Source: CAIPVR01 sp049316905
GTDB taxonomy: Bacteria > Actinomycetota > Acidimicrobiia > Acidimicrobiales > Microtrichaceae
Length of the DNA: 50,566 nt
Assembly: GCA_049316905.1 (NCBI GenBank)
Contig: JBMOJH010000013.1
Span: forward strand, 1 to 50,566
Direction of reading: 5' to 3'
The notes beneath the pieces were generated by a model that was given only the letters and a program-made list of their open reading frames with translations, was not told the origin of the DNA and did not search any database. The translations under genes and the position numbers were made by a program. This document shows positions 1-8,038 of this stretch, piece after piece. The first letter of the stretch is position 1; the number at the start of each line of letters is the position of its first letter.

Positions 1-713
1 TGGTGCTGACCGGTGCCGGGATCTCGACCGACTCCGGGATCCCCGACTTCCGCGGCCCCGACGGGGTGTGGACCCGCGATCCGGAGGCCGAGAAGCTCTC
101 CACGATCGGCCACTACCTCGCGGATCCCGAGATCCGCCGCCGCGCCTGGCTGCGTCGCCTCGACAACCCCGCATGGAACGCGGAGCCGAACGCCGGCCAC
201 CGCGCCCTGGTCGACCTGGAACGCTCTGGCCGGCTGGACCTGCTGGTCACCCAGAACATCGACGGGTTGCACCAGGCCGCGGGCAGCGACCCCGAGCGCG
301 TGGTGGAGATGCACGGCTCCATCCGCGAGGCGCACTGCGTGGACTGCGACTGGCGGAGCCCGATGGCGCCGGTGCTGGACCGGGTGCGGGCCGGGGAGGC
401 CGATCCGCCCTGTCCCGACTGCGGCGGGATCCTGAAGTCCTCGACGGTGTTCTTCGGTGAGGCGCTCCAGGCGGCCGACACCCGGCGGGCGTTCGGGGCG
501 GTCCAGGAGTGCGACGTGCTCCTGGCCGTGGGCTCCACCCTGGCCGTCCACCCCGTGGCCCGTCTGGTGCCGGAGGCGGCCGCCGCCGGCGCGCGCATCG
601 TGATCGTCAACGGCGGACCGACCGAGCAGGACCATGCGGCCGACGTGGTGGTGCGGGGCTCGATCTCCGAGGTGCTGCCGGCGGTGGTCGGGTCGGCCTT
701 TCGGGAATGTTGA
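1..713 (+). CDS. Sirtuin (Sir2-family NAD-dependent protein deacylase), 5'-truncated
   Basis: This is the C-terminal part, about 236 residues, of a Sir2-type NAD-dependent lysine deacylase. It would remove acyl groups from cytoplasmic proteins while consuming NAD+. The NAD-binding signature GAGISTDSGIPDFRG lies at the very start of the window. It is followed by TQNIDGLH, the catalytic histidine in EMHGSI, and two CxxC pairs (CVDC and CPDC) that form the structural zinc site. The GTG at position 3 falls inside the Rossmann motif, so it is an internal valine and the true start lies before the window. The stop is TGA at 711-713. The gene is followed 52 bp later by the rhodanese-ThiF gene on the same strand. 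Substrates cannot be told from sequence. Confidence 0.93.
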   Translation, partial: VLTGAGISTDSGIPDFRGPDGVWTRDPEAEKLSTIGHYLADPEIRRRAWLRRLDNPAWNAEPNAGHRALVDLERSGRLDLLVTQNIDGLHQAAGSDPERVVEMHGSIREAHCVDCDWRSPMAPVLDRVRAGEADPPCPDCGGILKSSTVFFGEALQAADTRRAFGAVQECDVLLAVGSTLAVHPVARLVPEAAAAGARIVIVNGGPTEQDHAADVVVRGSISEVLPAVVGSAFREC

Positions 714-722
714 CCTGTTCGG

Positions 723-728
723 TAGGGT
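723..728 (+). promoter_or_regulatory. Candidate -10 box for the rhodanese-ThiF gene
   Basis: TAGGGT lies in the 52-bp gap after the sirtuin stop. It would give a leader of about 30 nt containing a weak ribosome site (CGGAG near 752-756) before the ATG at 766. No convincing -35 is visible. Confidence 0.35.
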
Positions 729-765
729 TTTCTCTGCTGAGCGAACCCCACCGGAGCCGAACGAC

Positions 766-1944
766 ATGCCCTCCTTCCGAGACCTCCTGAACGCCGCCAA
801 GTCCGAGATCCGCGAGGTCACCACCGCCGAGGCCGAGCAGCTGCTCGCCGGCGGCGCCACCCTCCTCGACGTCCGCGAGGCCGACGAGTTCGAGCAGGGG
901 GCCGTGCCCGGCTCGGTGTTCCTGCCCCGTGGCCATCTCGAGGCCCAGGTCGAGGGCCGCCTGACCGACAAGCACCGGCAGGTCGTGGTCATGTGCGCCG
1001 GTGGCGTGCGCTCCGCGTTCGCGGCCCGCACGTTGGGCGAGCTCGGCTACACCGACGTGGTGTCCATGGCCGGCGGGTTCAACCGCTGGAAGGACGAGGG
1101 TCGCGACTGGCGGGTCCCCGAGACCCTCTCGCCCGAGCAGCGCAATCGCTACCAGCGCCACCTGCTCCTGCCCGAGGTGGGTGAGGAGGGCCAGCAGAAG
1201 CTGCTGGGCGCGAAGGTGCTCCTGCTCGGCGCCGGCGGCCTCGGGTCCCCCGCGGCGCTCTACCTGGCCGCGGCCGGCGTGGGCACCCTCGGGATCGTCG
1301 ACATGGACGTGGTGGACGACTCCAACCTCCAGCGACAGATCCTGCACAACGTCGACCGGGTCGGCGAGCGCAAGGTCGACTCGGCGAAGAAGACGCTCAC
1401 GGCGCTGAATCCCGACGTGAACGTCATCACCTTCGACGTCCGCCTCGACGCCTCCAACATCAGCGAGATCATCAGCCAGTTCGACCTGGTGGTCGACGGC
1501 GCCGACAACTTCCCCGTGCGCTACATGCTCAACGATGCCTCGGTGAAGCTGGGCATCCCGGTCGTGCACGGCTCGATCTTCCGGTTCGAGGGCCACATCA
1601 CCGTCTTCGACCCGAGGCGGGGTCCGACCTACCGCGACATGCTCCCCGAGCCCCCGCCCGCCGAGCTGGCGCCCAGCTGCGCCGAGGCCGGCGTGCTCGG
1701 CGTGCTCCCCGGCATCGTCGGCTCGATCCAGGCCCTCGAGGCCATCAAGCTGATCCTGGACCTCGGCGATCCGCTCATCGGGCGCTACCTCACCTTCGAC
1801 GCCCTCGAGATGAGCTTCCGGGAGTACAAGATCCGGGTGGATCCGTCGAACCCCATCACGTGGGAGAACCGGGACCAGATCCAGGTGGTGGAGCTCGACG
1901 GCCACTGCCAGCCGGCCCCGCTGCAGGCGCCCTCCGGGAGCTGA
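766..1944 (+). CDS. moeZ: Rhodanese-ThiF fusion, MoeZ/MoeB-like adenylyltransferase-sulfurtransferase
   Basis: The protein has 392 residues. An N-terminal rhodanese domain (about 15-118) carries the active-site loop CAGGVRS with Cys77. A C-terminal ThiF/MoeB E1-like domain (about 122-380) carries the ATP loop GAGGLGS (155-161), RQILH, and DGADNF with Asp247. Proteins of this type adenylate the C-terminal glycine of a ubiquitin-like sulfur carrier (MoaD, ThiS or CysO) and pass sulfur to it, for molybdopterin, thiamine or cysteine synthesis in the cytoplasm. The CxxC zinc site of E. coli MoeB is reduced to one cysteine (PSCAEAGVLG), as in mycobacterial MoeZ. The domain order is the reverse of the usual ThiF-rhodanese MoeZ. 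The ATG at 766 is chosen because the rhodanese domain begins about 15 residues later and the upstream frame overlaps the sirtuin. The exact sulfur-carrier partner is not shown here. Confidence 0.88.
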   Translation: MPSFRDLLNAAKSEIREVTTAEAEQLLAGGATLLDVREADEFEQGAVPGSVFLPRGHLEAQVEGRLTDKHRQVVVMCAGGVRSAFAARTLGELGYTDVVSMAGGFNRWKDEGRDWRVPETLSPEQRNRYQRHLLLPEVGEEGQQKLLGAKVLLLGAGGLGSPAALYLAAAGVGTLGIVDMDVVDDSNLQRQILHNVDRVGERKVDSAKKTLTALNPDVNVITFDVRLDASNISEIISQFDLVVDGADNFPVRYMLNDASVKLGIPVVHGSIFRFEGHITVFDPRRGPTYRDMLPEPPPAELAPSCAEAGVLGVLPGIVGSIQALEAIKLILDLGDPLIGRYLTFDALEMSFREYKIRVDPSNPITWENRDQIQVVELDGHCQPAPLQAPSGS

Positions 1945-1957
1945 CCCGCCCGCCGGC

Positions 1958-1984
1958 GCGGTGCTCGCGACGTGCCGGCACCGC
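1958..1984. terminator. Possible bidirectional terminator hairpin
   Basis: The perfect 7-bp arms GCGGTGC (1958-1964) and GCACCGC (1978-1984) enclose a 13-nt loop between the convergent genes ending at 1944 and 1989. There is no T-tract, so this is a weak call. Confidence 0.3.
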
Positions 1985-1988
1985 CCGC

Positions 1989-3320
1989 TCAGTGCTGGCG
2001 CAGCTCGATGATCGCCCGCTCGGTGCGGAGTTCCCGCGCCAGCAGGACGGCCGCGAGCAGCAGCGCCACGGCGCCCGCGGCGACCATGCCCAGCTCCACC
2101 CGGAGGAACAGGTCGTTGGCCGCGGTCCCGGTCACCACGAGGAACGCCAGCGTGGCCACGCCCCAGGGCCAGCCGGTCTGACGCTGGTGGTGGAGGGCGA
2201 TCTGGGCCTGGTTCACGGTCATCGCACAGGTCATGAGCATGCTGGCGAGGGTGAGCAGCGCCATGTCGCGGGCGCCGAGGAGCGCGAAGTCCTCGCCGAA
2301 CAGCACACGCACCAGGAGCGGTCCCAGCAGTGCGGAGCCCAGGACCCCGGCCACGGTGCAGCCGGCCATGCCTCCCGCCAGCACCCTGAGGTAGCGGCGG
2401 AAGCCGGCGACGTCCCCGGTGGCGGCCAGCTCCGACAGGCGCGGGAGCACGATGGCCTGCACCGCCTGGAACAGGAAGAGCGGGACCCTGGCGATGACGA
2501 GGCCCGACAGGAAGATCCCTGCGGCGTCGGCCTCGGCGCGCTCTCCGAGCACCTCGACCGACAGGGTCCCGACGTTCACGGTCAGCGCGGTGAGGAAGGA
2601 GGTCAGCAGCAGGAACCCCATCGACGACGCGAGCGGCGACCACGCCGGCGGGGCCTCCTCGGGAAGTCGGGGCCGGGGGTCGCGGGCGGACATGGGCACG
2701 AGCGCGCCCACGAAGGCGCTGCCGGCCATCACCACCGCGTAGGCCATTGCCTGGGTCACCCCGGCGAGGGCGAGGGCCACTGCGGGCAGTGCCTTGGCCG
2801 CCGCGTCGGACAGGAACAGGACGGCGAAGCCGTGGTACCGGTTGGTGCCGGCGAGGATCCCGCGGACGACGAAGGCCAGCGCGACGCCGCCGATGCCGAT
2901 CACGAGCACCGTCACGTAGCCGAGCTGGTCCCGGAACAGCGAGTCGGCGATCCGGGCCTTGAAGATGAACGCGACCAGCGCGGTGACGACGAAGAGGCCG
3001 AGGGTCAGCGTGGCGACCCGTTGCACCAGGTTGCGGTGTCCCACACCCCGGGCGGCCCGGGCCGCGATCGACCGGCTCAGCTCCTGTTCGACCGGGATGA
3101 ACAGCCCGTTGCCCACGAGGAACAGGACCGCCCACAGCACCGACACCGTCGCGAAGCGATCCGGGCCGAGCGCCCGGCCCGCCGCGGTCAGGAACAGGTA
3201 GCTCGCCACCCCGTCGACCAGCAGGCCGACGGTCAACGCGGAGCGGCCGTTGCGGGCCACGTCGAGGACCCGCTCCATCGCGGTCGCGCCCCCGGCGGCG
3301 GTTCCCTCCGCGTCCTGCAC
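1989..3320 (-). CDS. Polysaccharide flippase-like membrane protein (Wzx/MATE superfamily)
   Basis: This 443-residue polytopic protein has about 12 hydrophobic segments and the general look of the MOP/Wzx superfamily. The N-terminus runs from a short cytoplasmic part into a first helix and an AAGRALGP segment typical of these exporters. Wzx-type proteins flip lipid-linked oligosaccharides across the cytoplasmic membrane. The gene is divergent from a glycosyltransferase across a 60-bp gap and lies in a surface-glycan locus, which supports the role. The GTG at 3320 is preferred because a TAGCCT hexamer sits exactly 6 nt upstream, the leaderless layout seen repeatedly in this window. An internal ATG at 3278 is the alternative. 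The substrate is unknown, and whether it works alongside the ABC exporter at 16019 is open. Confidence 0.78.
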   Translation of the reverse strand: MQDAEGTAAGGATAMERVLDVARNGRSALTVGLLVDGVASYLFLTAAGRALGPDRFATVSVLWAVLFLVGNGLFIPVEQELSRSIAARAARGVGHRNLVQRVATLTLGLFVVTALVAFIFKARIADSLFRDQLGYVTVLVIGIGGVALAFVVRGILAGTNRYHGFAVLFLSDAAAKALPAVALALAGVTQAMAYAVVMAGSAFVGALVPMSARDPRPRLPEEAPPAWSPLASSMGFLLLTSFLTALTVNVGTLSVEVLGERAEADAAGIFLSGLVIARVPLFLFQAVQAIVLPRLSELAATGDVAGFRRYLRVLAGGMAGCTVAGVLGSALLGPLLVRVLFGEDFALLGARDMALLTLASMLMTCAMTVNQAQIALHHQRQTGWPWGVATLAFLVVTGTAANDLFLRVELGMVAAGAVALLLAAVLLARELRTERAIIELRQH

Positions 3321-3326
3321 GTGACG

Positions 3327-3332
3327 AGGCTA
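3327..3332 (-). promoter_or_regulatory. Leaderless-type -10 box for the flippase gene
   Basis: TAGCCT on the minus strand is followed by 6 nt and then the GTG at 3320. It is paired with an opposite -10 at 3369, so the 60-bp gap holds two divergent promoters. Confidence 0.5.
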
Positions 3333-3368
3333 GGGGAGAACCGGTCGGGACCCGGTACACGGCGGCCC

Positions 3369-3374
3369 TAGCGT
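3369..3374 (+). promoter_or_regulatory. Leaderless-type -10 box for the glycosyltransferase at 3381
   Basis: TAGCGT is followed by 6 nt and then the GTG at 3381. This spacing favours 3381 over the in-frame GTG at 3375, which would almost touch the -10. Confidence 0.5.
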
Positions 3375-3380
3375 GTGGGC

Positions 3381-4706
3381 GTGTCCGTCGCCCACCGCAC
3401 CGATCGCGCCGACGGGGGAGCGCAGCGCCCGGTCGTCCTGGTCGATGTGACCGACACCCTGCGCTCCGGGTGGAACGCCGGCATCCAACGGGTGGTGCGC
3501 GGCATGGTGGCCGGTCTCGCCGCCGATCCCCGGCTCGACGTACGCCCGGTGGTCTGGTGGCCCCAGGTGCGGCGGTTCCGCACCCTCCTCGAGGACGAAG
3601 CGCTCCGGCTCGGCGAGGTGGGCGTGCCCGCGCCGCCGGCGCCTGAACCCCCGGCCACCGCCGGTCTGCGCCGTCGCGTGAACGGTGCGCTCGACCGGGT
3701 GCGGTTGGGGCGCCCGGCCCGCCGGGCGTGGTCGTGGGTCCGGCTGCGGTGGCGGCCCACCGAGCTCGAGGCTCGGTGGTGGTCGCTGGTGCTGGACCCA
3801 CCGCCCGGCGCGCTCCTCCTCGAGGTCGACGCGGTGTGGAACCTCGTCGAGGTGGACCGGCGCGACCTGCTACCCCGGCTGCGGCGGGCCGGTGTGCGCG
3901 TGGTGCCGTTCGTGCACGACCTCCTGCCCCTTCAGCACCCCGACTGGTTCGTGGCCCCGCTGGTGGAGGTGTTCGACCGGACCGTGCGGGCCCAGGTGGC
4001 CCAGGCCGCCGTGGTCATGGCCAACTCGGAGGACACCGCGGCCGCGGTGCGGCGCCTGGCCCGGGCGTCGGGCCGGCCGGAGCTCACGGTGCGCGTGGTG
4101 CAGCTCGGCTCGGAGGCGCCGCCCGCCGTGGCCGCCGGGGAGGTGCCCGCGGCACTGCGCGGCCGCCGCTACGCGCTGGTGGTGGGCACCGTCGAGCCCC
4201 GAAAGAACCAGGCGACGCTCCTCTCGGCGTTCGACCTCCTGGGTCGCGACGACCTGGACCTGGTCGTCGTCGGCCGGGAGGGCTGGCACGCCGAGGACGT
4301 GGCCGAGCATCTGCGGGCTGCGGCGGCCGCCGGCGGGGTGCACTGGCTCGAGGGCGTCGACGACCCGACCCTGGACGTGCTGTACCGCTCCGCGTTCGTG
4401 GTGCTCGTCCCGTCGGTCACCGAGGGCTTCGGCCTGCCGGTCGTGGAGGCCCTCGGCCGGGGGGTCCCGGTCATCAGCTCGCCCGGCGGCGCGCTCGGCG
4501 AGTTCGGCCCGGAGGTCGAGCATGCGGCGGCCGACCGCCCGGAGGAGTGGGCGGAACGCCTGCGCGCCCACCTGGAGGACCCGGACCACCACCGGGCCCG
4601 CCGTGCCGCGGCCGCGGCAGCTCGGCTCCGGACCTGGGACGAGGTCGGGGCGGACGCCGCCGAGGTGCTGCTCGACGTCGCGTCCGCGCCCGCCGAGGGG
4701 CGCTGA
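3381..4706 (+). CDS. GT4-type (GT-B) glycosyltransferase
   Basis: The protein has 441 residues and a GT-B architecture. The N-terminal half contains VDVTDTLRSGWNAGIQRV and the FVHDLLPL segment typical of mannosyltransferase-like GT4 enzymes. The C-terminal half contains VGTVEPRKN (donor-domain start) and the EGFGLPVVEALG retaining GT4 motif with its two glutamates seven residues apart. It would transfer a sugar from a nucleotide donor to a glycan on the inner face of the membrane. An arginine-rich insert around residues 95-125 differs from most relatives. It is divergent from the flippase and followed by a secreted amidase. Donor and acceptor cannot be assigned. Confidence 0.85.
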   Translation: MSVAHRTDRADGGAQRPVVLVDVTDTLRSGWNAGIQRVVRGMVAGLAADPRLDVRPVVWWPQVRRFRTLLEDEALRLGEVGVPAPPAPEPPATAGLRRRVNGALDRVRLGRPARRAWSWVRLRWRPTELEARWWSLVLDPPPGALLLEVDAVWNLVEVDRRDLLPRLRRAGVRVVPFVHDLLPLQHPDWFVAPLVEVFDRTVRAQVAQAAVVMANSEDTAAAVRRLARASGRPELTVRVVQLGSEAPPAVAAGEVPAALRGRRYALVVGTVEPRKNQATLLSAFDLLGRDDLDLVVVGREGWHAEDVAEHLRAAAAAGGVHWLEGVDDPTLDVLYRSAFVVLVPSVTEGFGLPVVEALGRGVPVISSPGGALGEFGPEVEHAAADRPEEWAERLRAHLEDPDHHRARRAAAAAARLRTWDEVGADAAEVLLDVASAPAEGR

Positions 4707-4760
4707 TCCTCGGATCGCGGCTCCCGCCACCCCATGTGGCCTCACGCTCACCTGCCGCGC

Positions 4761-4790
4761 GTGACGCCGGCAGCGGCGGGTTCCTAGACT
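4761..4790 (+). promoter_or_regulatory. Promoter of the PGRP amidase gene (leaderless type)
   Basis: GTGACG (4761-4766) and TAGACT (4785-4790) are 18 bp apart and match -35 and -10 elements. Seven nt separate the -10 from the ATG at 4798, so transcription should start at or next to the start codon. There is no Shine-Dalgarno sequence. Confidence 0.55.
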
Positions 4791-4797
4791 CACGCCC

Positions 4798-6840
4798 ATG
4801 ACCGCGCCCCCGCGTCGTCGGCGCGCCCTCGTCCGACTCCTCGTCCTGGCCTCGCTGGCCATGGTGTTCCTGGCCGTGCCGCTGCCCGGCCTCCAGTTCG
4901 CCACCCGCTCCGTCGGCGCCGTGACGCCACTCGCCGAGGTCGCCCCGGCCTCGGCCGACGACGTCGCCTCGATCAGTTCGGTCGCCGACGAGCCGGTCGA
5001 CGCCCGCTCGCTGGTGACCGGGGGCGACACCGACACGGGTCGCTTCACCGCCATCGGCCTCACCTTCGACCAGGTCCCCGACGGTCCGGTGTTCCTCCGC
5101 ACGTTCGACGGGCGGGGCCGCCCGGGTGCGTGGCGGGAGGTCGCGGTGGAGGAGGAGGGCCCGGACCCGGGCACTGCCGAGGCCCGCTCGGCCCGACCCG
5201 GCACCGAACCGGTGTGGGTCGGCGCGGCCCACGGCTACGAGGTGGGTCTCGCCCGCGGCGACGCGCCGGGTGCCCAGGTCGTCACCGTCCACGACCAGGT
5301 CGAGCGCGTCACGGTCGACGCCACCCCGGTGGCGGGAGCGCTGAACCTGAACATCACCCCGCCCATGGGCATCAACTCCCGCTCGGCGTGGGGGGCGCGG
5401 CCGGTCACGGGCATCACCTACGGCACCACGATCCGCATGGGGGTGGTGCACCACTCCGAGAGCTCCAACAACTACTCGCCGGCCGACGTGCCGGCGATCC
5501 TCCGGTCGATCCAGGCGTTCCACATCGACGGCCGGGGCTGGACCGACATCGGGTACAACTTCGTCGTCGACAAGTTCGGCGGCGTGTGGGAGGGGCGTGC
5601 CGGAGGCATCAACGAGCCCGTGGTCGGTGCGCACGCGATCGGGTTCAACACGAACACCGTCGGCGTGATGGTCATCGGCAGTTATACCGCCACGAACCCC
5701 AGCTCCGCCTCGCTGGAGTCGGTGTCGCAGGTGATCGGCTGGAAGATGGCCCGCCACGGGGTGAACCCCAACTCGTCCGTGACGGTCACCTCGGGCGGCG
5801 GCGACAAGTACCCGGCGGGGACCCAGGTGACCCTGCCCCGGGTCGTGGGCCACGGCGACACGAGTTCCACGAGCTGTCCCGGACAGATCTCGAACTTCCT
5901 CGGGTTCCTCCGGGTGCGCTCGCAGGCCTGGACCGACTGGTTGCGTGCGATCTCCGTCCCTGCCGGCGCGCTCGACGGGGTGGGCGCAGGTTTCGGCGTG
6001 GTCAACGCGGTCGGCTGGGCCCAGAACCCCGCCGTGGACGGCCCGGCGCTGGTACGCCTCGAGGTGGCGGGCCGCGTGGTCGAGGGTCGGGCCGACCGGG
6101 CCCGGGCGGAGGGGAACTTCGGCTTCGACCTGATCGTGGACGGCGTGCCGCCCGGCTTCCAGTACGCGTGCGTGACGGTCCTCTCCGAGGGCGTCGCCGC
6201 ATCCGACACCTCGCTCGGCTGCTGGTGGGTGCCGGTCCTCGACGCGGCGGGCACCAGTCCCACCGCCGCCCTCGCCACCGGCACTCCGTCCGCAGGGGTG
6301 GTCGACCTGTCGGGGACGTCCGCGGACGTCGACGGCCCGGCCCCGCGGGAGGTCGCCGTGGAGGTCGACGGCGTGGTCCGCTCCAGCGCGCCGAGCGCTC
6401 CCGACGGTTCCTTCTCCGCTCGCCTCACGGGCGTGCCCGGCGGACTGCGCCAGGTCTGCGTGATCGTGACCAACGGCGGCGCCGGGGTCACCACCCGGGC
6501 CGCCTGCCGGCTCACCTCGGTGCCCGGGGGGTCGCCGTTCGGTGCGGCGGACATCCGACTGCGCGACGGCAACATCGTGAACGTGAGCGGCTGGGCGATC
6601 GACCCGGAGTCCGTGGCCCCGCTCGCCGTGTACGCGGTGATCGACGGGCGCCCGAACGGGTTCGCCGCGGACTGGTCCCGTCCCGACGTGGCCCTCGCGC
6701 ATCCGGGCTACGGCGACCGCCGCGGCTTCGTGTGGGAGGCGGCGCTCGGCCGCGGCGGCCACCGGGTGTGCGTGGTGGCGAGCAACGTCTGGCAGGGCGC
6801 CGACACCACCCTCGGTTGCCGGTCGATCGTGGTGAAGTGA
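4798..6840 (+). CDS. Secreted PGRP-type N-acetylmuramoyl-L-alanine amidase with three C-terminal repeats
   Basis: The protein has 680 residues. A basic N-terminus and hydrophobic helix (10-33) form a signal peptide or anchor. A linker or N-terminal domain (40-185) precedes the amidase_2/PGRP domain (about 190-385). The zinc ligands are visible: His218 in VVHHS, His352 in GHGD and Cys360 in TSCPG. Tyr253 in GYNFVV is the conserved catalytic partner. The enzyme should cleave the lactyl-amide bond between MurNAc and the stem peptide outside the membrane. After residue 393 come three repeats of 80-105 residues (393-475, 490-570, 575-680). Each is built from a G-V-V..GWA.DP-like strand, a V..DG turn, and a pair of cysteines (CV..V then GC or AC) likely to form a disulfide. 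Such repeats are known from secreted actinobacterial proteins and may bind the wall. The ATG is fixed by the leaderless promoter. Confidence 0.9.
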   Translation: MTAPPRRRRALVRLLVLASLAMVFLAVPLPGLQFATRSVGAVTPLAEVAPASADDVASISSVADEPVDARSLVTGGDTDTGRFTAIGLTFDQVPDGPVFLRTFDGRGRPGAWREVAVEEEGPDPGTAEARSARPGTEPVWVGAAHGYEVGLARGDAPGAQVVTVHDQVERVTVDATPVAGALNLNITPPMGINSRSAWGARPVTGITYGTTIRMGVVHHSESSNNYSPADVPAILRSIQAFHIDGRGWTDIGYNFVVDKFGGVWEGRAGGINEPVVGAHAIGFNTNTVGVMVIGSYTATNPSSASLESVSQVIGWKMARHGVNPNSSVTVTSGGGDKYPAGTQVTLPRVVGHGDTSSTSCPGQISNFLGFLRVRSQAWTDWLRAISVPAGALDGVGAGFGVVNAVGWAQNPAVDGPALVRLEVAGRVVEGRADRARAEGNFGFDLIVDGVPPGFQYACVTVLSEGVAASDTSLGCWWVPVLDAAGTSPTAALATGTPSAGVVDLSGTSADVDGPAPREVAVEVDGVVRSSAPSAPDGSFSARLTGVPGGLRQVCVIVTNGGAGVTTRAACRLTSVPGGSPFGAADIRLRDGNIVNVSGWAIDPESVAPLAVYAVIDGRPNGFAADWSRPDVALAHPGYGDRRGFVWEAALGRGGHRVCVVASNVWQGADTTLGCRSIVVK

Positions 6841-6856
6841 CCCCGGCCGACCCGGT

Positions 6857-6873
6857 CCCCGCCGCGGGCGGGG
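6857..6873 (+). terminator. Strong GC hairpin after the amidase gene
   Basis: The perfect 7-bp arms CCCCGCC (6857-6863) and GGCGGGG (6867-6873) enclose a 3-nt loop, 16 nt past the amidase stop and before the rmlA promoter. There is no T-tract, which is common in GC-rich actinobacteria. Confidence 0.5.
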
Positions 6874-6908
6874 TCACGCCGGCTGGCCGGTCCGGGGCCC
6901 GACGACGC

Positions 6909-6914
6909 TAGAAA
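6909..6914 (+). promoter_or_regulatory. -10 box of the rml operon
   Basis: TAGAAA ends 6 nt before the GTG at 6921, the leaderless layout. The overlapping GAAAGG could also act as a ribosome site about 4 nt from the start, so both modes are possible. Confidence 0.5.
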
Positions 6915-6920
6915 GGTCCC

Positions 6921-8030
6921 GTGAAAGGCCTCATCCTCGCCGGCGGCTCGGGCACCCGCCTGCGTCCCATCACCCACACCAGCGCCAAGCAGCTGGTGCC
7001 CGTGGCCAACAAGCCGATCCTGTTCTACGGGATCGAGGACATGGTCGCGGCCGGGATCACCGACATCGGGATCGTCACCGGTGAGACCGGCGCCGAGATC
7101 CGTGAGGCGGTCGGCGACGGCTCCGCCTTCGGCGCCCACGTCACCTACCTGCCCCAGGACCAGCCCCGCGGGCTGGCCCACGCCGTGCTGGTGGCCCGGG
7201 ACTTCCTCGGCGACGACGACTTCGTGATGTACCTGGGCGACAACATGCTCCAGCAGGGCCTGGGCGGGTTCGTCGCCGCGTTCCGCGAGGACGCGGAGCG
7301 GGCCCGTGTGCCCACGCTCGAGGGGACCGAGGAGCCCCCGGCGGCGCAGATCCTGCTCTGCCCGGTGCCCGACCCGCAGCGCTTCGGCGTCGCCGAGGTG
7401 GACGATGCCGGCCGGGTGGTGCGCCTCGTGGAGAAGCCCGAGGTGCCGCCGTCGGACCTGGCGCTCGTGGGCGTGTACCTGTTCACCCCTGCGGTGCACG
7501 AGGCGGTGGCCGCGATCCGGCCGTCGCCCCGCGGCGAACTCGAGATCACCGACGCGATCCAGTGGCTGATCGACCACGGCCATCGCGTGCGCCACGACCT
7601 GCTCCAGGGCTGGTGGCTCGACACCGGCAAGAAGGACCCGCTGCTCGAGTCGAACCGGCTGGTGCTCGAATCGCTCGAGCGCCGCATCGACGGCTCGGTC
7701 GACGAGGCGAGCCGGATCGAGGGACGCGTCGTGGTGGAGGAGGGTGCGGTGATCGAGGCGTCGCACGTGCGGGGCCCGGCGATCATCGGCGCCGGCGCCC
7801 GCGTTGTGCGCTCGTACGTCGGGCCGTTCACCGCGATCGCGGCGGGTTGCGTGGTGACCGACAGCGAGCTGGAGCACTCCGTGGTCCTCGAGCGGGCGGT
7901 GATCGAGGGCGTGCCCCGCCTGATCGACTCGCTGATCGGGCGCGACACCGAGGTGCGCCGCTCGACTCGACCGCCGGCCGCCACCCGGTTGATGATCGGG
8001 GACCACTGCTCGATCGAGCTGGTGCAGTAG
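6921..8030 (+). CDS. rmlA: Glucose-1-phosphate thymidylyltransferase, long form (RmlA)
   Basis: This 369-residue enzyme makes dTDP-glucose from dTTP and glucose-1-phosphate, the first step to dTDP-L-rhamnose. The nucleotide-binding motif GGSGTRLRP lies at residues 8-16, followed by KQLVPVANKP, YLGDNM and the VEKPEVP segment. The protein is about 75 residues longer than the short RmlA (about 290 residues). The extra C-terminus, from about residue 245, has hexapeptide-like turns (GARVVRSYVGPF..IA..CVV) of a left-handed beta-helix. This is typical of the long StrD-like form found in actinobacteria and archaea. A GTG start follows the -10 box directly. It heads the operon rmlA-rmlC-rmlB-rmlD, and its stop codon overlaps the ribosome site of rmlC. 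Confidence 0.93.
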   Translation: MKGLILAGGSGTRLRPITHTSAKQLVPVANKPILFYGIEDMVAAGITDIGIVTGETGAEIREAVGDGSAFGAHVTYLPQDQPRGLAHAVLVARDFLGDDDFVMYLGDNMLQQGLGGFVAAFREDAERARVPTLEGTEEPPAAQILLCPVPDPQRFGVAEVDDAGRVVRLVEKPEVPPSDLALVGVYLFTPAVHEAVAAIRPSPRGELEITDAIQWLIDHGHRVRHDLLQGWWLDTGKKDPLLESNRLVLESLERRIDGSVDEASRIEGRVVVEEGAVIEASHVRGPAIIGAGARVVRSYVGPFTAIAAGCVVTDSELEHSVVLERAVIEGVPRLIDSLIGRDTEVRRSTRPPAATRLMIGDHCSIELVQ

Positions 8031-8038
8031 GAGGGTCC

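Noticed and set aside
710..715. TTGACC as a -35 box
   Set aside because: It overlaps the sirtuin stop and lies only 7 nt from TAGGGT. No -10 at a proper distance.
607..3801. A 1064-codon open frame on the minus strand
   Set aside because: It runs antisense to moeZ and through the flippase in a different frame. Low-complexity R/G/P-rich translation typical of GC-rich shadow frames.
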